NCBI GenBank assembly: GCA_907163345.1
Contig: CAJQUN010000001.1
Location: 4,278,001 to 4,342,000 of the forward strand
Direction: 5' to 3'
Source: Haberlea rhodopensis
Taxonomy: Eukaryota; Streptophyta; Magnoliopsida; Lamiales; Gesneriaceae
DNA length: 64,000 nt
Below are positions 21,102 through 32,609 of the stretch, piece after piece; within the stretch, counting starts at the first letter, position 1, and the number at the start of each line of letters is the position of its first letter. The translations under genes and the position numbers were made by a program. The notes under the pieces are model-generated. The model saw only the letters and a program-made list of their open reading frames with translations, did not search any database and was not told the DNA's origin.

Positions 21102-23348
21102 CATTTAGGCCATACTTTCGACAAACTTGGATCACATGTGAGCAAGGGATTCCGAACTCTTTCCATTTTCCACAAGAACATTCTCCTGATTTTAGATGCA
21201 CAGCATGGGTGTTACCCCCACGTCCTGGTCGTACTCTTGTGATAACAGAAGCTGTAAGCTGTCTACGATCGAACATCTGGACATCATGATGGATGGAATG
21301 ATAGTCGGCACGACCATATCTTTCCAACACAGAATCTGGCCATTCTTGATTATTTTCAATCATTCGCTCCATCTTCTTAATCCGTTCGACAAAATATAGT
21401 ACACAACGATCAAAAGTTAATTGCACAATGGCGGTGATTGGAAGCCGACGATCACCTTTCAAAACTCCATTTATGCATTCTGACATATTTGTGGTCATGA
21501 TACCACAACGCCAGCCTCCGTCATGAGCAAGAGACCATTGACACTTATCGATACGACTCAAGTAATCAAAAGCCCTTGGCTCTATAAGTTTTATCTCTTC
21601 CATTGTGCGATCAAATTTTCTGAGTTGATTTTCTGATCCCGCTCTCCAACATAAGTCTTTCAAATGAACGGATTTGAAGCGACTATTAAAGTTTGAGCAA
21701 ACATGTCTCAAACAAAATCGATGTACTCCACGCGGTGATTTGAAGTCAGGAATACAATCGGCTGCTGCAATGAGGCCCGGATGACGGTCAGAAATCAAAC
21801 ATGCACTACCCTCAGATCTTCTCACAATATGCTGGCTTATCATCTCCAAAAACCATCTCCATGACAGAAACTTTTCTTCGTCAACAATTGCAAATGCCAA
21901 AGGTAACACTTGATTATTAGCGTCCATTGCCACGGCAATCAACATCTTATGTTGATATTTCGTATACAGATGTGTTCCATCCACGCTTATTACCCGGCGG
22001 CAATGTTGAAATCCTTCTACACATGGTCGGAAGGCCCAGAACACGTAATTCAATGTCTTTTCTCTTGGTCTGGCATTGTCAAGGTGAACCCAACCAATGA
22101 CGGTGCCGGGATTCCATTTTTGCAAAGCTCCCGTATAAGGCAGTTTCTGAACGGAGCTCTCCCATGTTCCATACACATTCTCAACAGCACGTCGCAAACT
22201 AAACCATCCTTTTGCATAAGAGATCTCAAATCCATATTTGTCTTTGACTGTTTGAATTACATACTTTATCTCGAAAGCTGGATCGCGCCGAACAATTCCC
22301 ACTAACAAGCTAGCAATCATGTTTTTGTCCAAATTTGCATGATCGATGGACAGCTCACTCAAAAGGCATGTGTGAGAACCTCCATATTTGTTTATTTTGA
22401 ATAATCCAACTTTCTTCTTCAACGAGGCGCGCAGGTACCATCTACAAGGTGCATCTTCTGTACTGTGTTTGCACACAACTTTCCACAATGTTTTGTACTT
22501 TTCACAACGCGGTACTCTCGTTTTGCAACACGTACAGAGTAATCCTTTACAGCTGCCTGCAGATGTGCTTTATTTTTGAAGACCATATCTACATGCATAT
22601 CCCCTTTGGAGTAATCGTAATAACTCCCCCATTTACCTGTTGGAATGTCTACTGAGTCTGCAAATACTTCAGGATGTGTCATTGAGAAGAATGAAATTGT
22701 TGGATAAAGGACATGACTAGTTGTCGTGGTTGTCTCCGGTACATTAACTGACACTTCCTGGGTGATTGGGATCCCTTCATCTTCATCTGCAATTGTTTCT
22801 GACATGACACAAATGTCAACCTCATCGTCATCAGCATCATCCTCGGACGGAATATCATCTGGTTCTGACTGAATATCATTTCCCAATTCAGCGAAACTGT
22901 CTGCTAGTGGCTCAGGAGCAATAACATCAGCATCTATTGGATCGTCATCGTGGTGTCTACCGGAGACAGTCGGTCCTTCTGCAACTACAGGCAAACAATC
23001 TACATTTTCTGGAATATAATCATAGTTTCTTTATTCCGTTTCTATGTAAAGTTCCAAGCAACTAAGACCTTGTTCTGAATCCAATAGCCATGCTAAATTA
23101 TAATCATTATCGATTGGCAAAATTGTCTGTCGTACCCCGGCAAAATCTCTAAACATATGTCTTACATGTATTTTCAGAAGAAACTGGTTGCCATCGATGC
23201 CCGTGATATTATATATTTCGGTCAACAACTGCATAAAATTAATTGTGCAAGATATTGTGGTAACTCTTATTGGACCACGATCATATCTAATGGTATCCAA
23301 ATCCTGTAATATATTACCTCCACAATATAATAATATTTGAATCGACAT
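21073..23348 (-). pseudogene. MURA-type MULE transposase, broken by a stop and a frameshift
   Basis: The frame runs 23348-21073, about 755 residues. Parts in order: an N-terminal PB1-like segment (residues 1-105); an acidic linker (PSEDDADDDEVD); a MuDR DNA-binding region (FKNKAHLQAAVKDYSVRVAKREYRV, CRWYLRASLKK, HTCLLSE); the DDE catalytic domain with VDGTHL (first Asp), SDRHPG (second Asp), a CLRH motif and NMSECINGVLKG; then a SWIM zinc finger CSCGKWKEFGIPCSHVI. An in-frame TAA at 23031-23033 and a one-base shift around 22470-22490 interrupt it. The catalytic half (22488-21073) is otherwise intact over 471 residues. Confidence 0.88.
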
Positions 23349-23579
23349 CTCTGAAAAATTTATAAAATATTACAAATAATTAATAAATTTATAAAATCAA
23401 TATGATAAAATCAATAATATAACAAGATTTTTACCTGAAAAATACTTCGAGAGTGGTTAATTGAGATTGGAGATTGAACAATTTTAACGATAAAAATAAG
23501 ATAAGAAACTATGATGATATGTAATTTTTGCTTCGGTATGAAAAATGAAGGGCTCGGTCGGGGTATTTATACCCGAGAA

Positions 23580-23810
23580 GGCGCCATCGGAGATGGCGCC
23601 TTCATAAAAAAATTATTTTTTTATCTGAAGGCGCCATCCAAGATGGCGCCTTCAATTATTTTTTTTATCAAATAAGGAAGCCGCCATCTCAGATGGCGCC
23701 TTTACCTGAAGGCGCCATCTGAGATGGCGTTTTGGGTCATTTTAAAAACGATTTTAAAATTTGGATATTTTGTTAAATTATTATTTTTTCGATTATTTTA
23801 ATAAAAACCC
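23580..23810 (-). repeat. Right terminal inverted repeat with palindrome array
   Basis: Four palindromes of 19-21 bp lie at 23580-23600, 23630-23650, 23680-23700 and 23711-23729. An AT-rich outer part ending AAAAACCC at 23810 follows. It has one palindrome more than the left end. Each palindrome can fold on itself, and the two ends can pair with each other. Confidence 0.85.
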
Positions 23811-23820
23811 CTAAATTGTG

Positions 23821-24300
23821 GGAATAAGAGTAATTAATTTTGATCCTAAAATATATAATTTTTTTACAGTGGCCTTATTATTAAAAGAAATAAAATATTA
23901 TAAGATAACTATTTAAATATAGAGTGTTTATTGAAAAAAATATTTAGTCTAACTAATTAAATTTCATATTAAAAAAAATTAAAGTTGGAATGATGCCAAA
24001 AGATCATTTTACTCTTACTCCAAAAAATCCAAAAACAAATTATAAAAATACCATAAATTTAAAATTGGGGGCCGAGCCTTCTTTCTTGCCATCCCCTCCT
24101 TGCATAATCTCCTCTTTCAACCAACGCGAGCATCTCAGAAATTCGTCTCATAATTTTTGTTGAAAGATTACTACTACAAGAATTCTCAAATACTTCATCA
24201 AATATAAAAATATTTGAAAATTTAAGTTTTACATATTTTTGAGTATATATTGCATTTACTTTAATTTTTGTGTTACGTTATAGGTTTTGCTAACAAGAAT
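23821..24300. other. AT-rich spacer between the MULE and the second PMD locus
   Basis: No coding frame of note. A polypyrimidine stretch near 24080-24120 could belong to the leader of the following decayed PMD gene. Confidence 0.4.
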
Positions 24301-24307
24301 TTCAAGG

Positions 24308-24421
24308 TATGTTTTCCAGTTTTTCATTATTATTTGCTTAAATTAGAGATGGAAAATCGAATTTGAATGTATGTTTTTCCAGTTTTTCATTATTATTTGC
24401 TTAAATTAAGGATGGGAAATC
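24308..24421. repeat. Tandem duplication of about 53 bp, period about 61
   Basis: GTATGTTTTCCAGTTTTTC begins at 24308 and the same block, with a few changes (GAGATGGAAAATCG against AGGATGGGAAATCG), recurs from about 24369. It lies at the start of the decayed PMD gene. Confidence 0.75.
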
Positions 24422-24429
24422 GTAAATTG

Positions 24430-26476
24430 TGGGCATCTTCGCATACCCACTATGCGAATTCTACAGAATGGCAGGCATATTGTGCACAGTGGCTTGGATT
24501 TTTCCCTCCGCGTGATAAAATCAAAAGTTCACGTCTTTCATTAGTGCAATACTGGACCATCTACTTGCTAACCCAATAGTGGAGGAGAGCACCGAGGAAC
24601 GGGTGCATCAGTACACACTATCATGTGTACTATTACTGTTAGGTGGATTGTTATGCCCTGATGCATCAGGCAGCTCTGTATCTATACTATACATCCGTCA
24701 CCTACGGGATATTCCAAGAGTGCATATGTTCAGTTGGGGTATTGCAGTACTCGCATACCTTTATCGTGAGTTATGTCAAGCATCCAAGCAAGGAAGAACA
24801 AAAATCGGTGGTGCAATGCAACTTTTGCAGGTAATAAGAATTACTAGCCTCTATTATTTGAATTAAATGATATATAAACTTACATTATGTTATATTAACG
24901 TTGTACTCAAATAAAAAAAATTGCAGATTTGGGCATATACGAGGATAAAGAGTATACGTCCTAATACTCATGGTTCTCGAGTACAACAAGGCCAAATTAT
25001 AGTCAACGAGGATCTCATACTTCATACCCCTCCATATGGTGCAAGGTATAATTACACCTGTTATTTATATTTCTTAGTTTTAATTTATTGCACTAACATT
25101 ACCATGTCGATTTTATTTAGGTGGTCTATTTTTTTTTAGATTTGGACACACTGCTCGACATGCTTTGCGTGTATTTCGTGACACATTTGATAAGATGTAT
25201 TGAGATCAGGTAATATAATTTTTTTTGAGAATTTCACTTGGATATTAATAATTATGTATTATGCTAATGCCTTAACTCAGTATGTTATGTTTATGTTTTA
25301 CAGTTTATTTGGACTCCATATGACATGGAGTCGGATGAGATTAGATCACTGCCTCCAGAATGTGGTCCAGAGGATTGGATGGCACAATGTCCACTCATAA
25401 ATTATGCCATTGTGGAGATGCACCGTCCAGAACGAGTTTTGCGACAGTTTGGTTTGTTCCAAACTATTCCACCACCAATAGATGCTAGACAGGTGGAGTT
25501 GCATAAGCTCGATCGCAGAGGTCGTGTTGCAACAAATTGGACATGGTTCCATATTGCATACATAGATTTGTGGATGGCAGACGATAAAATATTGTGGATG
25601 CCCCTCAGGCCACCGGCTCCTATACTTTCAGTGATGATTATATGACGTGGTACAGTCAAATTACACGTCATATTATATCTCCACCTAACAATAATATTGA
25701 GACAGGATACCGTGCAGCAGATGCTGCTGCATGACAGCAAGTGATATGCATATATTTCCTCTTTTTTTATTTAAAATAATTTATTTTCTTCTTAATTATG
25801 CTACCTATTAACCATATTCTTTAGTAAGGATGTGCATATGGAGCAATTAAGACTTTGTTGCTCAAGTTTGAGTGAAGATGAAGGGATCTCACCCGGGGTC
25901 GACATGTATTAGATCAAAACTTAGCTATTGTGGATGAAGTGCGTCAACTTGCTCGGACACAACAAAATAGATATGTTATGCCTGCACGTCAACGAGATAC
26001 CACTAGAGGGGGCAACCGGAGGAGAAGACGGTCAAGTACCTCCGATACTCAGGTAGATGCTCATGATGATATCCCTCCATTTACGACTGACACATATGAT
26101 GCAGGGGGCATCAACATCACATCGTTCTTCATTTCATTATGATGCAACATCTTCTGGCTACTACGGCACACAACCTGCCCACGGGGACGACCCATCACCA
26201 CACACTCCATATATACCAGATCCAACTCAAGCATACAGTGGAATCTCATTTACGGATCTTCTGCTTCGTGTACCCAATTCTACACAGTCACATCTACATT
26301 TTGATAACTCACCTGTTACTTTCTCCGACTTGACGCCACAATATGATATTGGTGAGTCCAGCGCTAGGATTAGACCCTCACGATCACAAACGCAGAATGT
26401 AGATGAAGTTGAGCCATCTAGAAGACCACAACGACTGATACATATACGTGGTTGTGAGACCGGAGGAAATATTTAG
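24430..26476 (+). pseudogene. Second, decayed PMD (MAIN-like) gene
   Basis: This copy starts within the domain (STEWQAYCAQWLGFF, matching DWQAYCHMLLGF of the MULE gene) and lacks the N-terminal third. A frameshift near 24540-24580 precedes VLLLLGGLLCPDASGSSVSI and AVLAYLYRELCQASKQ. Introns are still visible: IWAYTRIKSIRP starts a new exon at 24927, RFGHTARHALRVFRDTFDKMY (about 25140, followed by TGA) the next, and FIWTPYDMESDEIRSLPPEC the next at about 25305. The tail (25930-26476) is low-complexity and ends in RRPQRLIHIRG. It holds the C-terminal parts absent from the MULE's PMD gene. No transposase accompanies it. It is either a relic of another MULE or a dead host MAIL gene. Confidence 0.75.
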
Positions 26477-26641
26477 AGTTCAATGTAAAGAATAATCTAT
26501 TTATTTTTACGTGTACTATTTTTTATGTGGTTTAAATTTTTTGTATAAAACATAATACCAATAAAAAAAAAAATTTTTTTTTAATTTTTAACCAATATTT
26601 TAAATTTTATTTTTAGTTTATTTTTAAAAAAATACTATTCT

Positions 26642-26677
26642 AAAGTTGTAATCTTGGATTCAAGATTGCAACTTTAT
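26642..26677. repeat. 36-bp imperfect palindrome after the PMD relic
   Basis: AAAGTTGTAATCTTG, then a 3-4 base loop, then CAAGATTGCAACTTT, with one mismatch. It follows the PMD relic by 170 bp, in AT-rich DNA. By analogy with the palindromic termini of the MULE at 19.5-23.8 kb it may be a remnant of a terminal repeat. Confidence 0.6.
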
Positions 26678-26679
26678 AA

Positions 26680-28356
26680 TAGTGTCAAATTCGCATTGCA
26701 AATTACCATAGAACCTTAAATATTTTCAATCTACTACATTTTATGAAAAAAAAATTTTTATTATAATATTATATTAAATTTGCCCAATATATACCGAAGA
26801 TTACTAGTATAGTACTTTTTTTGTCTTTGTTATTAGTTTTTTTTTCCCTGTGAAAATTCGTGATCCCAACTATTTATAAAATTTGTTTAGTTCTATTTAA
26901 TTGATTTAGAGTCAACAATTATATTTTAATAATATGTAACACGATTAATAATTGATTCCTCGCTAAATCAAACATCATGTTTAAAGTTTCAGAAACTAAT
27001 GACCTTAATTTAATTGAAATAATATTTAAATTTAAGTGTCTCCACAATCTCAACACCCCGGTCTGAAACCATGAGCTCGCCTGGCTGTTCGACCCTACCA
27101 CACCCCGGTCTGAAACCATGAGTTCGCCTGGCTGTTCGACCCTAACCTAAGGATAAATTCAACAGCCTCAAATGCAGCAATGTCCTCACTGCAGAGTCGA
27201 ACAGCCCCAGTTCGCCCATTGATCTTGTGTGAAGTTCCCTCAAGAACAAAGAGTGTACTGAGGAGGAAAAGGACAGCTTGGGAAGTCTCATATTAACTGT
27301 TGCAAATCATTCAACTCACCAGATTAAATAAACCTACTGTTTTCAGCAATGAGCGTGTATCCAAACGATAGGGGAAGCTTCTAATATTAAAGTGCAATGC
27401 CCAAGTCAAACTGCTACAGCCACACATTGCTAATATCATCAAACATTACAAACTACACAAAACGTGAAAATCAACTGAGTCCATACGATCCCAGCCACAC
27501 ACTTCCCAATTCATTTGCATACCTTTAAATTACATAGCTACTACTTGAAACAAGAGATGAACTCTTTCTAGCCATCAACCGAGAATATTATTTTCTTCAT
27601 GCATCATACCTGGAATTCCTTTCTTCGGGCTGCATTTTCTGGGCAGGTAAATGAACGGAAAACTTACCTGGCAGGCACAAAAACATTGTTCATCTGGCTG
27701 GGGTAACCCTTGCCTACAGAATTAACCGGCGCGTTAGTTTGGCACGATGGCTGAGTCAACTTCAGAGCTTTTTTGGGGTGCACAGGTCGTAATATTATAG
27801 ATATGCTAAGGTGGCCTTTATTGATATAGAGAATAAATTACACGAGATAGGTTTCGACCTTATATACAAGTGTCTCTAGCACAGCTTGCGCGTAAATCAC
27901 AAGTTGAGTCATAAATCTCAGGTAAAATTTGATACCTATATTTCAATGATAACTGAATATTTAAGGAAGCCAAAAGTAAATACAGTGCACAAATAATCAT
28001 CAATTGGCTAGTAAATGAATCTTCATACGTTTAGATTCAAATAATATGATGCCAAGTAAAATAAAAGACCACACAACTTTTTCTTTTAATCGTTTCATAT
28101 GGTGAGGTAAAAAAATCATACCGTCCAAGGGGAAGAATTAAAGTAGCGAAAAACTAACAGAAGCACAAAGCCCATGTTTCCTCATCATAAAAGTTGCCAA
28201 ATACATATCAAGAAATCAATCACATCGTAATAGAAAAATGCTAAGGTTGATGCCAGTGAAATACGACAATAGAATAAGGTTCAATAAAACAAAAATATCA
28301 CCTTTATTCCGAAGGCATCAAGCACCAAAATCCATCAGTTCACGTACATGGAACAA
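26680..28356. other. Intergenic DNA 3' of the SUVH gene
   Basis: AT-rich to 27000, then more balanced. The SUVH 3' UTR should start at 28356 and read leftwards. Apart from the tandem repeat at 27053-27146 nothing was recognised. Confidence 0.4.
27053..27146. repeat. Tandem duplication, period 47 bp
   Basis: Two units starting ACACCCCGGTCTGAAACC (27053 and 27100) differ by very few bases (AGCTCGCC against AGTTCGCC). Confidence 0.9.
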
Positions 28357-30465
28357 TCAGTAGAAGTATCCTCGGCACTTCTCAGATCCACACAAACACC
28401 TTTTCTTTCCTTTATCCCCCTTTTCCAACGGAACCATTCCATAATCATAAGTTAGCTCTTGCATTGGCGGAATATGTTGAATGGCAAAGAATGCAACATG
28501 GAGATATGAGTCATTGTTACGTTCACGTAAAACTGGCTGCCAGAACACATTTGGTGAACAGCTATGATTCATGAAACGAGCTACATTTCCGCAGTTCTTT
28601 GCACTTATAACAAGAGGGAATGGGGCCTTTTTATAACCAGTAGAATCGTCTCGTATAGGTTCTAATGGCTCATAGTAGCGTGTGGAATCAAAGATATAAT
28701 TGTTATCATTTTCACTTCCAAAATCCCCCATATCACTAATTACATCCCCTGCATATTCACAAATAAAAGCTCCCACACGAATGGGATCCCAAGACCTCAA
28801 TCCCCAACCACTGTTGTTTGTTTTGAAAACCTCGAGACGAATTTTGATACCAGCTTGAGACATCCGATTCCGGCAGTTTGGAGGACAGGCACAAGTCGGT
28901 CCACACTCATAAATCAAGGATGTGTTATTTAGAAGAACACCGAGTGAAGAATACGGAAGAAGTCCCTCGTTTTTACGATTACAAGGGCAGTTGGTATCGC
29001 CTGGCTGGCATCCACCCAAGCATTGGCAACCTGAAGAAGGTTTAGATGTCGAAAAAGGCTTGGAGTATCGAAGATCAGAAATATACGAGAAATGGGCCGG
29101 ACCCTTTTCACTATCAACATCATTCACGAGAGTGACGGGCTGACTCAAGGCACCTGAAGTTAGATCGGGAAGAATCACACCCTTAGGCCTAGCAAATCCA
29201 TCCTTCCACTGCTGAATTGACTTCCACACAGAGTAAGCTTCTGGCTGCCCCGGCACTCTAACCAACTTATACTTGAAAACATTGCATCCTGACTTGTTTT
29301 TTTCTGCCCACGACTCCTGAATCTTATACAGGCCATCATAGACATAGATCTTACCAGTTGAATTAGCATCCTTTATACCCCTTATAACTCTTACATCATT
29401 GCCACGATGTAGACTCTTTTCAAGAGCCAGATTTCCCCTTTCAAGCTTCTGATCAAACATTTGCCCGTCTGGCCTCTGCACTCCACCCTGACCACTGTAA
29501 ATCAACACATCTACGCCATCCCCCTCATCTCCATATTCCCCCGATGAAACTATGCTTACAGCCACAGGCTCTTCATCTACGGTAACTCTGACACTCAAAT
29601 AATCTATTCCAGCCATACTTGGGGCATGTAAACCAGCTATGCAAAGTTCCATTCTGAAAAAGAAGATATCACCAACTTCGATTCCCGGTACATGCCCAAT
29701 CCTCTTTGTAGTATTCGTTCTAACCCCTTTAGTCATCAAAAATTTACCTGCCTTCAGGTCAGGGCGTCTACCAATCGTTGTAGCCAATTCACTCGCTTCT
29801 TCAAGCTGACTAAGCTTTCTCCTAATTAAATTAAAAACCAAGAGTATTGTCCTAACGGTCTCCTTGTCACCATTAGATCTTCGGAAGTCATCAAACTCGT
29901 GAAGCTTAAATGATGTCAAGAAGCTATTAACAAGAGATTCCACATCAAAGTTGTCACCGTGCCTGGCACCTTTCCTCCTTGGCCGGCGGCTTCTCAACCC
30001 TGAGTTGCTGCCATCCTCTGCATCATTGGTATGTGTACTGAATCCACTTGAATATTGGTCATTCTGTGAGTCACTATATCCATCATCCTCCACAACATCA
30101 TATTTGTGAGAATTGATGGCCCTCTTAGGCCTAGCACGTCGGGGAGTTGGGGTCATAAACGAATTAAGTGGAACAGGAGCTGGTATAGGGCCTCTGGAAC
30201 CTAAATTACCTCGGTTTCGGGTAGCATTGGTAGTGCGTTGAGAATCATTGGGAATCAGAAAAGGGTAGAATGGTCGGACTCCAGGAGGAAATGGGCCTGA
30301 CGGTGGAAAACAAGAAAAGGGTGCCGGGTTGGCTGAACCTGAAGATGTAACAGTTGGGCTCGGTAAAATTGGTACGAGGCATTGCAATGGCCTTACATCC
30401 AACACCCTAGATTTATCAATCGAGCCAGGATGAGAATTTGGCTCGGAACCAGAACCTTGCTCCAT
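28357..30465 (-). CDS. SUVH1/SUVH3-type SRA-SET histone methyltransferase-like protein
   Basis: A complete single-exon frame of 702 residues, typical for SUVH genes. Domains: a Pro-rich N terminus (1-110); a conserved region with helices (170-235); the SRA/YDG domain (about 256-410: GHVPGIEVGD, YSGQGG, GNLALEKS, YVYDGLY) that binds methylated DNA; the pre-SET zinc cluster (about 480-535: CQCLGGCQPGDTNCPC, CGPTCACPPNC); the SET domain (about 541-676) with GWGLRSWDPI, RFMNHSCSPN (633-639) and ELTYDYG; and the post-SET CLCGSEKCRGYFY at the extreme C terminus. All cofactor-binding and zinc residues I can check are present. The overall plan fits the SUVH1/3 clade, members of which act as methyl-DNA readers that promote transcription. 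A leader intron is likely. Confidence 0.93.
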   Translation of the reverse strand: MEQGSGSEPNSHPGSIDKSRVLDVRPLQCLVPILPSPTVTSSGSANPAPFSCFPPSGPFPPGVRPFYPFLIPNDSQRTTNATRNRGNLGSRGPIPAPVPLNSFMTPTPRRARPKRAINSHKYDVVEDDGYSDSQNDQYSSGFSTHTNDAEDGSNSGLRSRRPRRKGARHGDNFDVESLVNSFLTSFKLHEFDDFRRSNGDKETVRTILLVFNLIRRKLSQLEEASELATTIGRRPDLKAGKFLMTKGVRTNTTKRIGHVPGIEVGDIFFFRMELCIAGLHAPSMAGIDYLSVRVTVDEEPVAVSIVSSGEYGDEGDGVDVLIYSGQGGVQRPDGQMFDQKLERGNLALEKSLHRGNDVRVIRGIKDANSTGKIYVYDGLYKIQESWAEKNKSGCNVFKYKLVRVPGQPEAYSVWKSIQQWKDGFARPKGVILPDLTSGALSQPVTLVNDVDSEKGPAHFSYISDLRYSKPFSTSKPSSGCQCLGGCQPGDTNCPCNRKNEGLLPYSSLGVLLNNTSLIYECGPTCACPPNCRNRMSQAGIKIRLEVFKTNNSGWGLRSWDPIRVGAFICEYAGDVISDMGDFGSENDNNYIFDSTRYYEPLEPIRDDSTGYKKAPFPLVISAKNCGNVARFMNHSCSPNVFWQPVLRERNNDSYLHVAFFAIQHIPPMQELTYDYGMVPLEKGDKGKKRCLCGSEKCRGYFY

Positions 30466-30485
30466 TTAATAAGATCGTAGAACTC

Positions 30486-31170
30486 CTAATATAATTGTTC
30501 TAATCCTAAAATTTCAACTTAATGGTACACAGAAATCCCAATAAACTACTCAATGATCTGTTAAAACGTGCACAAGCGGAAAAAAACTATATTTTTCAAC
30601 TGATAAACTTGCAACATCAAATATCAGTCATTCAATCGGAAAACATCAAATGAATCAAACATCATGTATCCAGAAAAAACCATAGCTCAAACCCTCGTAA
30701 GAATCTGCTTCCTGCAACATGCAAAAACGATATAATAAATTATTTGAATGAAATTTTCGAGAAAAATCAAATCTTGGGGGGAAATGAAACACTGAATCTG
30801 TAAGGAACGGGAGAATTCCCACTACCGCTGGCAGGCCAGCCGGGCCGTGAGCGCAGTGGGAATGGGCTTCCCAAAAAGCCGGCCCCCGAAAAAAAGTACC
30901 AATAAAAAAGTATGTTCAAAGCATAACATACATTCGAAGGTACAAAATCCGAGAACCCAACAGAGAAATGAAGGAAAGAACAAAGAATTGTGTTCTAACA
31001 TCTCCCGAGGGGTCCAAGAAACCTCAAAACTGGTAAAGTAAACAGCTGAGAACCCAAAAAAATAAGAAGTATGAAATCTGAAAGAAAATGAGGTCCTAAT
31101 GTTTCTTAGACATCAAGATCCGAGACTTCATTTGTCAAAGATAGGAATAGATCTTGAAACAAGAACTTAC
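30486..31170 (-). other. Predicted 5'-UTR intron of the SUVH gene
   Basis: On the minus strand a donor GTAAGT starts at 31170 (after AAACCTCGG) and an acceptor TATTAG ends at 30486, 20 bases before the ATG. Leader introns are usual in SUVH genes. The sites are inferred by consensus. Confidence 0.5.
30815..30863. repeat. GC-rich inverted repeat in the SUVH leader intron
   Basis: ATTCCCACT (30815-30823) and AGTGGGAAT (30855-30863) are perfect complements around a GC-rich loop (GGCAGGCCAGCCGGGCC). The block stands out in otherwise AT-rich intron sequence. Confidence 0.6.
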
Positions 31171-31174
31171 CCGA

Positions 31175-32600
31175 GGTTTAAGCTTTACACCGAATGAATT
31201 CTGAGGTAGGGTTTGAGGATCTGAGTGTTGGCTGCATTTTGTACTATTTTTCGTCAATTACTGCCTACCCTTCGAAATTGGGAAAATTGCACCTCGTTGC
31301 CATGTAGTAAAACTGTAAAAGTATATCCATAAATGATTCATAAAATATAAACGAAAACAAATTGTTACAATTACAATTTTTTTTTGAAAGCATGAAACTT
31401 TTAGAAAAGATGATTCGTATATATTATCAAAATCAGTCTGAGAATCACGTCTTTATCTAATCTTTAATGTATAAACAATATATTGTAAAATAAAAGCACA
31501 ATCAAGTCATAAAAAATCAATTGATGATAAACTTAAAGCAAAGATTATTTTGAAAATCGCCTATAACAACATAATGTTATAGAGTTTCTTTCTTTCTTTC
31601 TTTTTTATGATGAGAGAACCTACAACAAATACTTTTGAGATGAGCATTGGGTAAACCATGGCTTGATGCAGTAACTTACAAAAACGTCAACCAGATAAAC
31701 AATATTTGTTATAGCCTTTTCTTCTTGTGGTTATCTAGAATACATAGAGCATTAAAAAAAAATAAACCAAACTATCTAAATATCAAGGTTGAACAAACTA
31801 ATCAAGAATTTTGTGGAGGAAAAAATATTTTCTTATTATATAATAAGGGTAAAATCATCCATGTATCTTTAAATGTCATAATAATAGTATAATCTTCTAT
31901 TAAAAAAAATACATGGAGCTAAATGCTGATCTATATTATACTATATTATAATGCAAGAGCATCATAGAATAACTTCTTTAGTTAAGTCTTTTTCATAATT
32001 TCAATATTGACCCTCATGTTATGTTATGCTAAATTTTTTATATTCCAAGAATATCCTCATAATACAAAAACAAATCTATCAATCTAAATTTAAAAACACA
32101 AGATTCCTTGATAATTTAAAATATAAACAATTTAAATAAATAAAAAACCAAAAAAATATTATATTTTATAATTTGAATAAATAAAAGGCAAAAAAATTAT
32201 TAAAAAATAAAATAATTTTATAAATATTTATTGTAATAAAAAAAATTATATAAAAATAACAAATTGTATGACACGCAACACATGTAGTGATCACTAGTTA
32301 GAATTATATGCAAAAGATTTATCAGGAGTTTTGTCTTTTTATGTCCCACTATAATTAAACTATGATATAATGGTAATATTAGTGTCGTTTTATTTTCCAT
32401 TATAATAAATGTTTAATACTTGATGTTCAGTATGTTAATATTACTGATCGAAATAGTAATATTATTATAGAGTTGAGCCATGTCAATAAGAACACGGCAT
32501 TAAGCAAAGAATCATTCATTTATTCAATTTATATATTTCTTTTGTTCACAAACATGAATTATAAATTTAATTATTTATTGAACAATTTTTATATGCACAT
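31175..32600. other. AT-rich intergenic DNA between SUVH and PSRP5
   Basis: Holds the SUVH promoter side (about 31180-31300) and long AT-rich stretches with a CTTT repeat near 31585. No gene recognised. Confidence 0.4.
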
Positions 32601-32609
32601 GTTCATCGA

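Larger units (their letters stand above)
19493..23810. mobile_element. Mutator-like element carrying a PMD gene and a MURA-type transposase
   Basis: The element is 4318 bp, with inverted ends of about 190-210 bp and a perfect 10-bp target duplication. It holds two genes tail to tail: a plant-mobile-domain gene (plus) and a MURA-type transposase (minus). The transposase has an in-frame stop and a frameshift, so this copy is probably no longer autonomous, yet the termini and duplication are well kept, pointing to a fairly recent insertion. PMD domains are known to travel in MULEs and other plant transposons and were domesticated as the MAIN/MAIL genes. Confidence 0.9.
19483..23820. repeat. 10-bp target site duplication of the Mutator-like element
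   Basis: CTAAATTGTG occurs at 19483-19492 and again at 23811-23820, a perfect match. It is directly outside the inverted ends GGGTTTTT (19493) and AAAAACCC (to 23810). MULEs make 9-11 bp duplications. Confidence 0.92.

Noticed and set aside
21910..22305. 131-codon plus-strand frame
   Set aside because: Antisense shadow of the MULE transposase.
27053..27146. Possible CRISPR-like repeat
   Set aside because: Only two contiguous units without spacers, in a plant genome; a simple tandem duplication.
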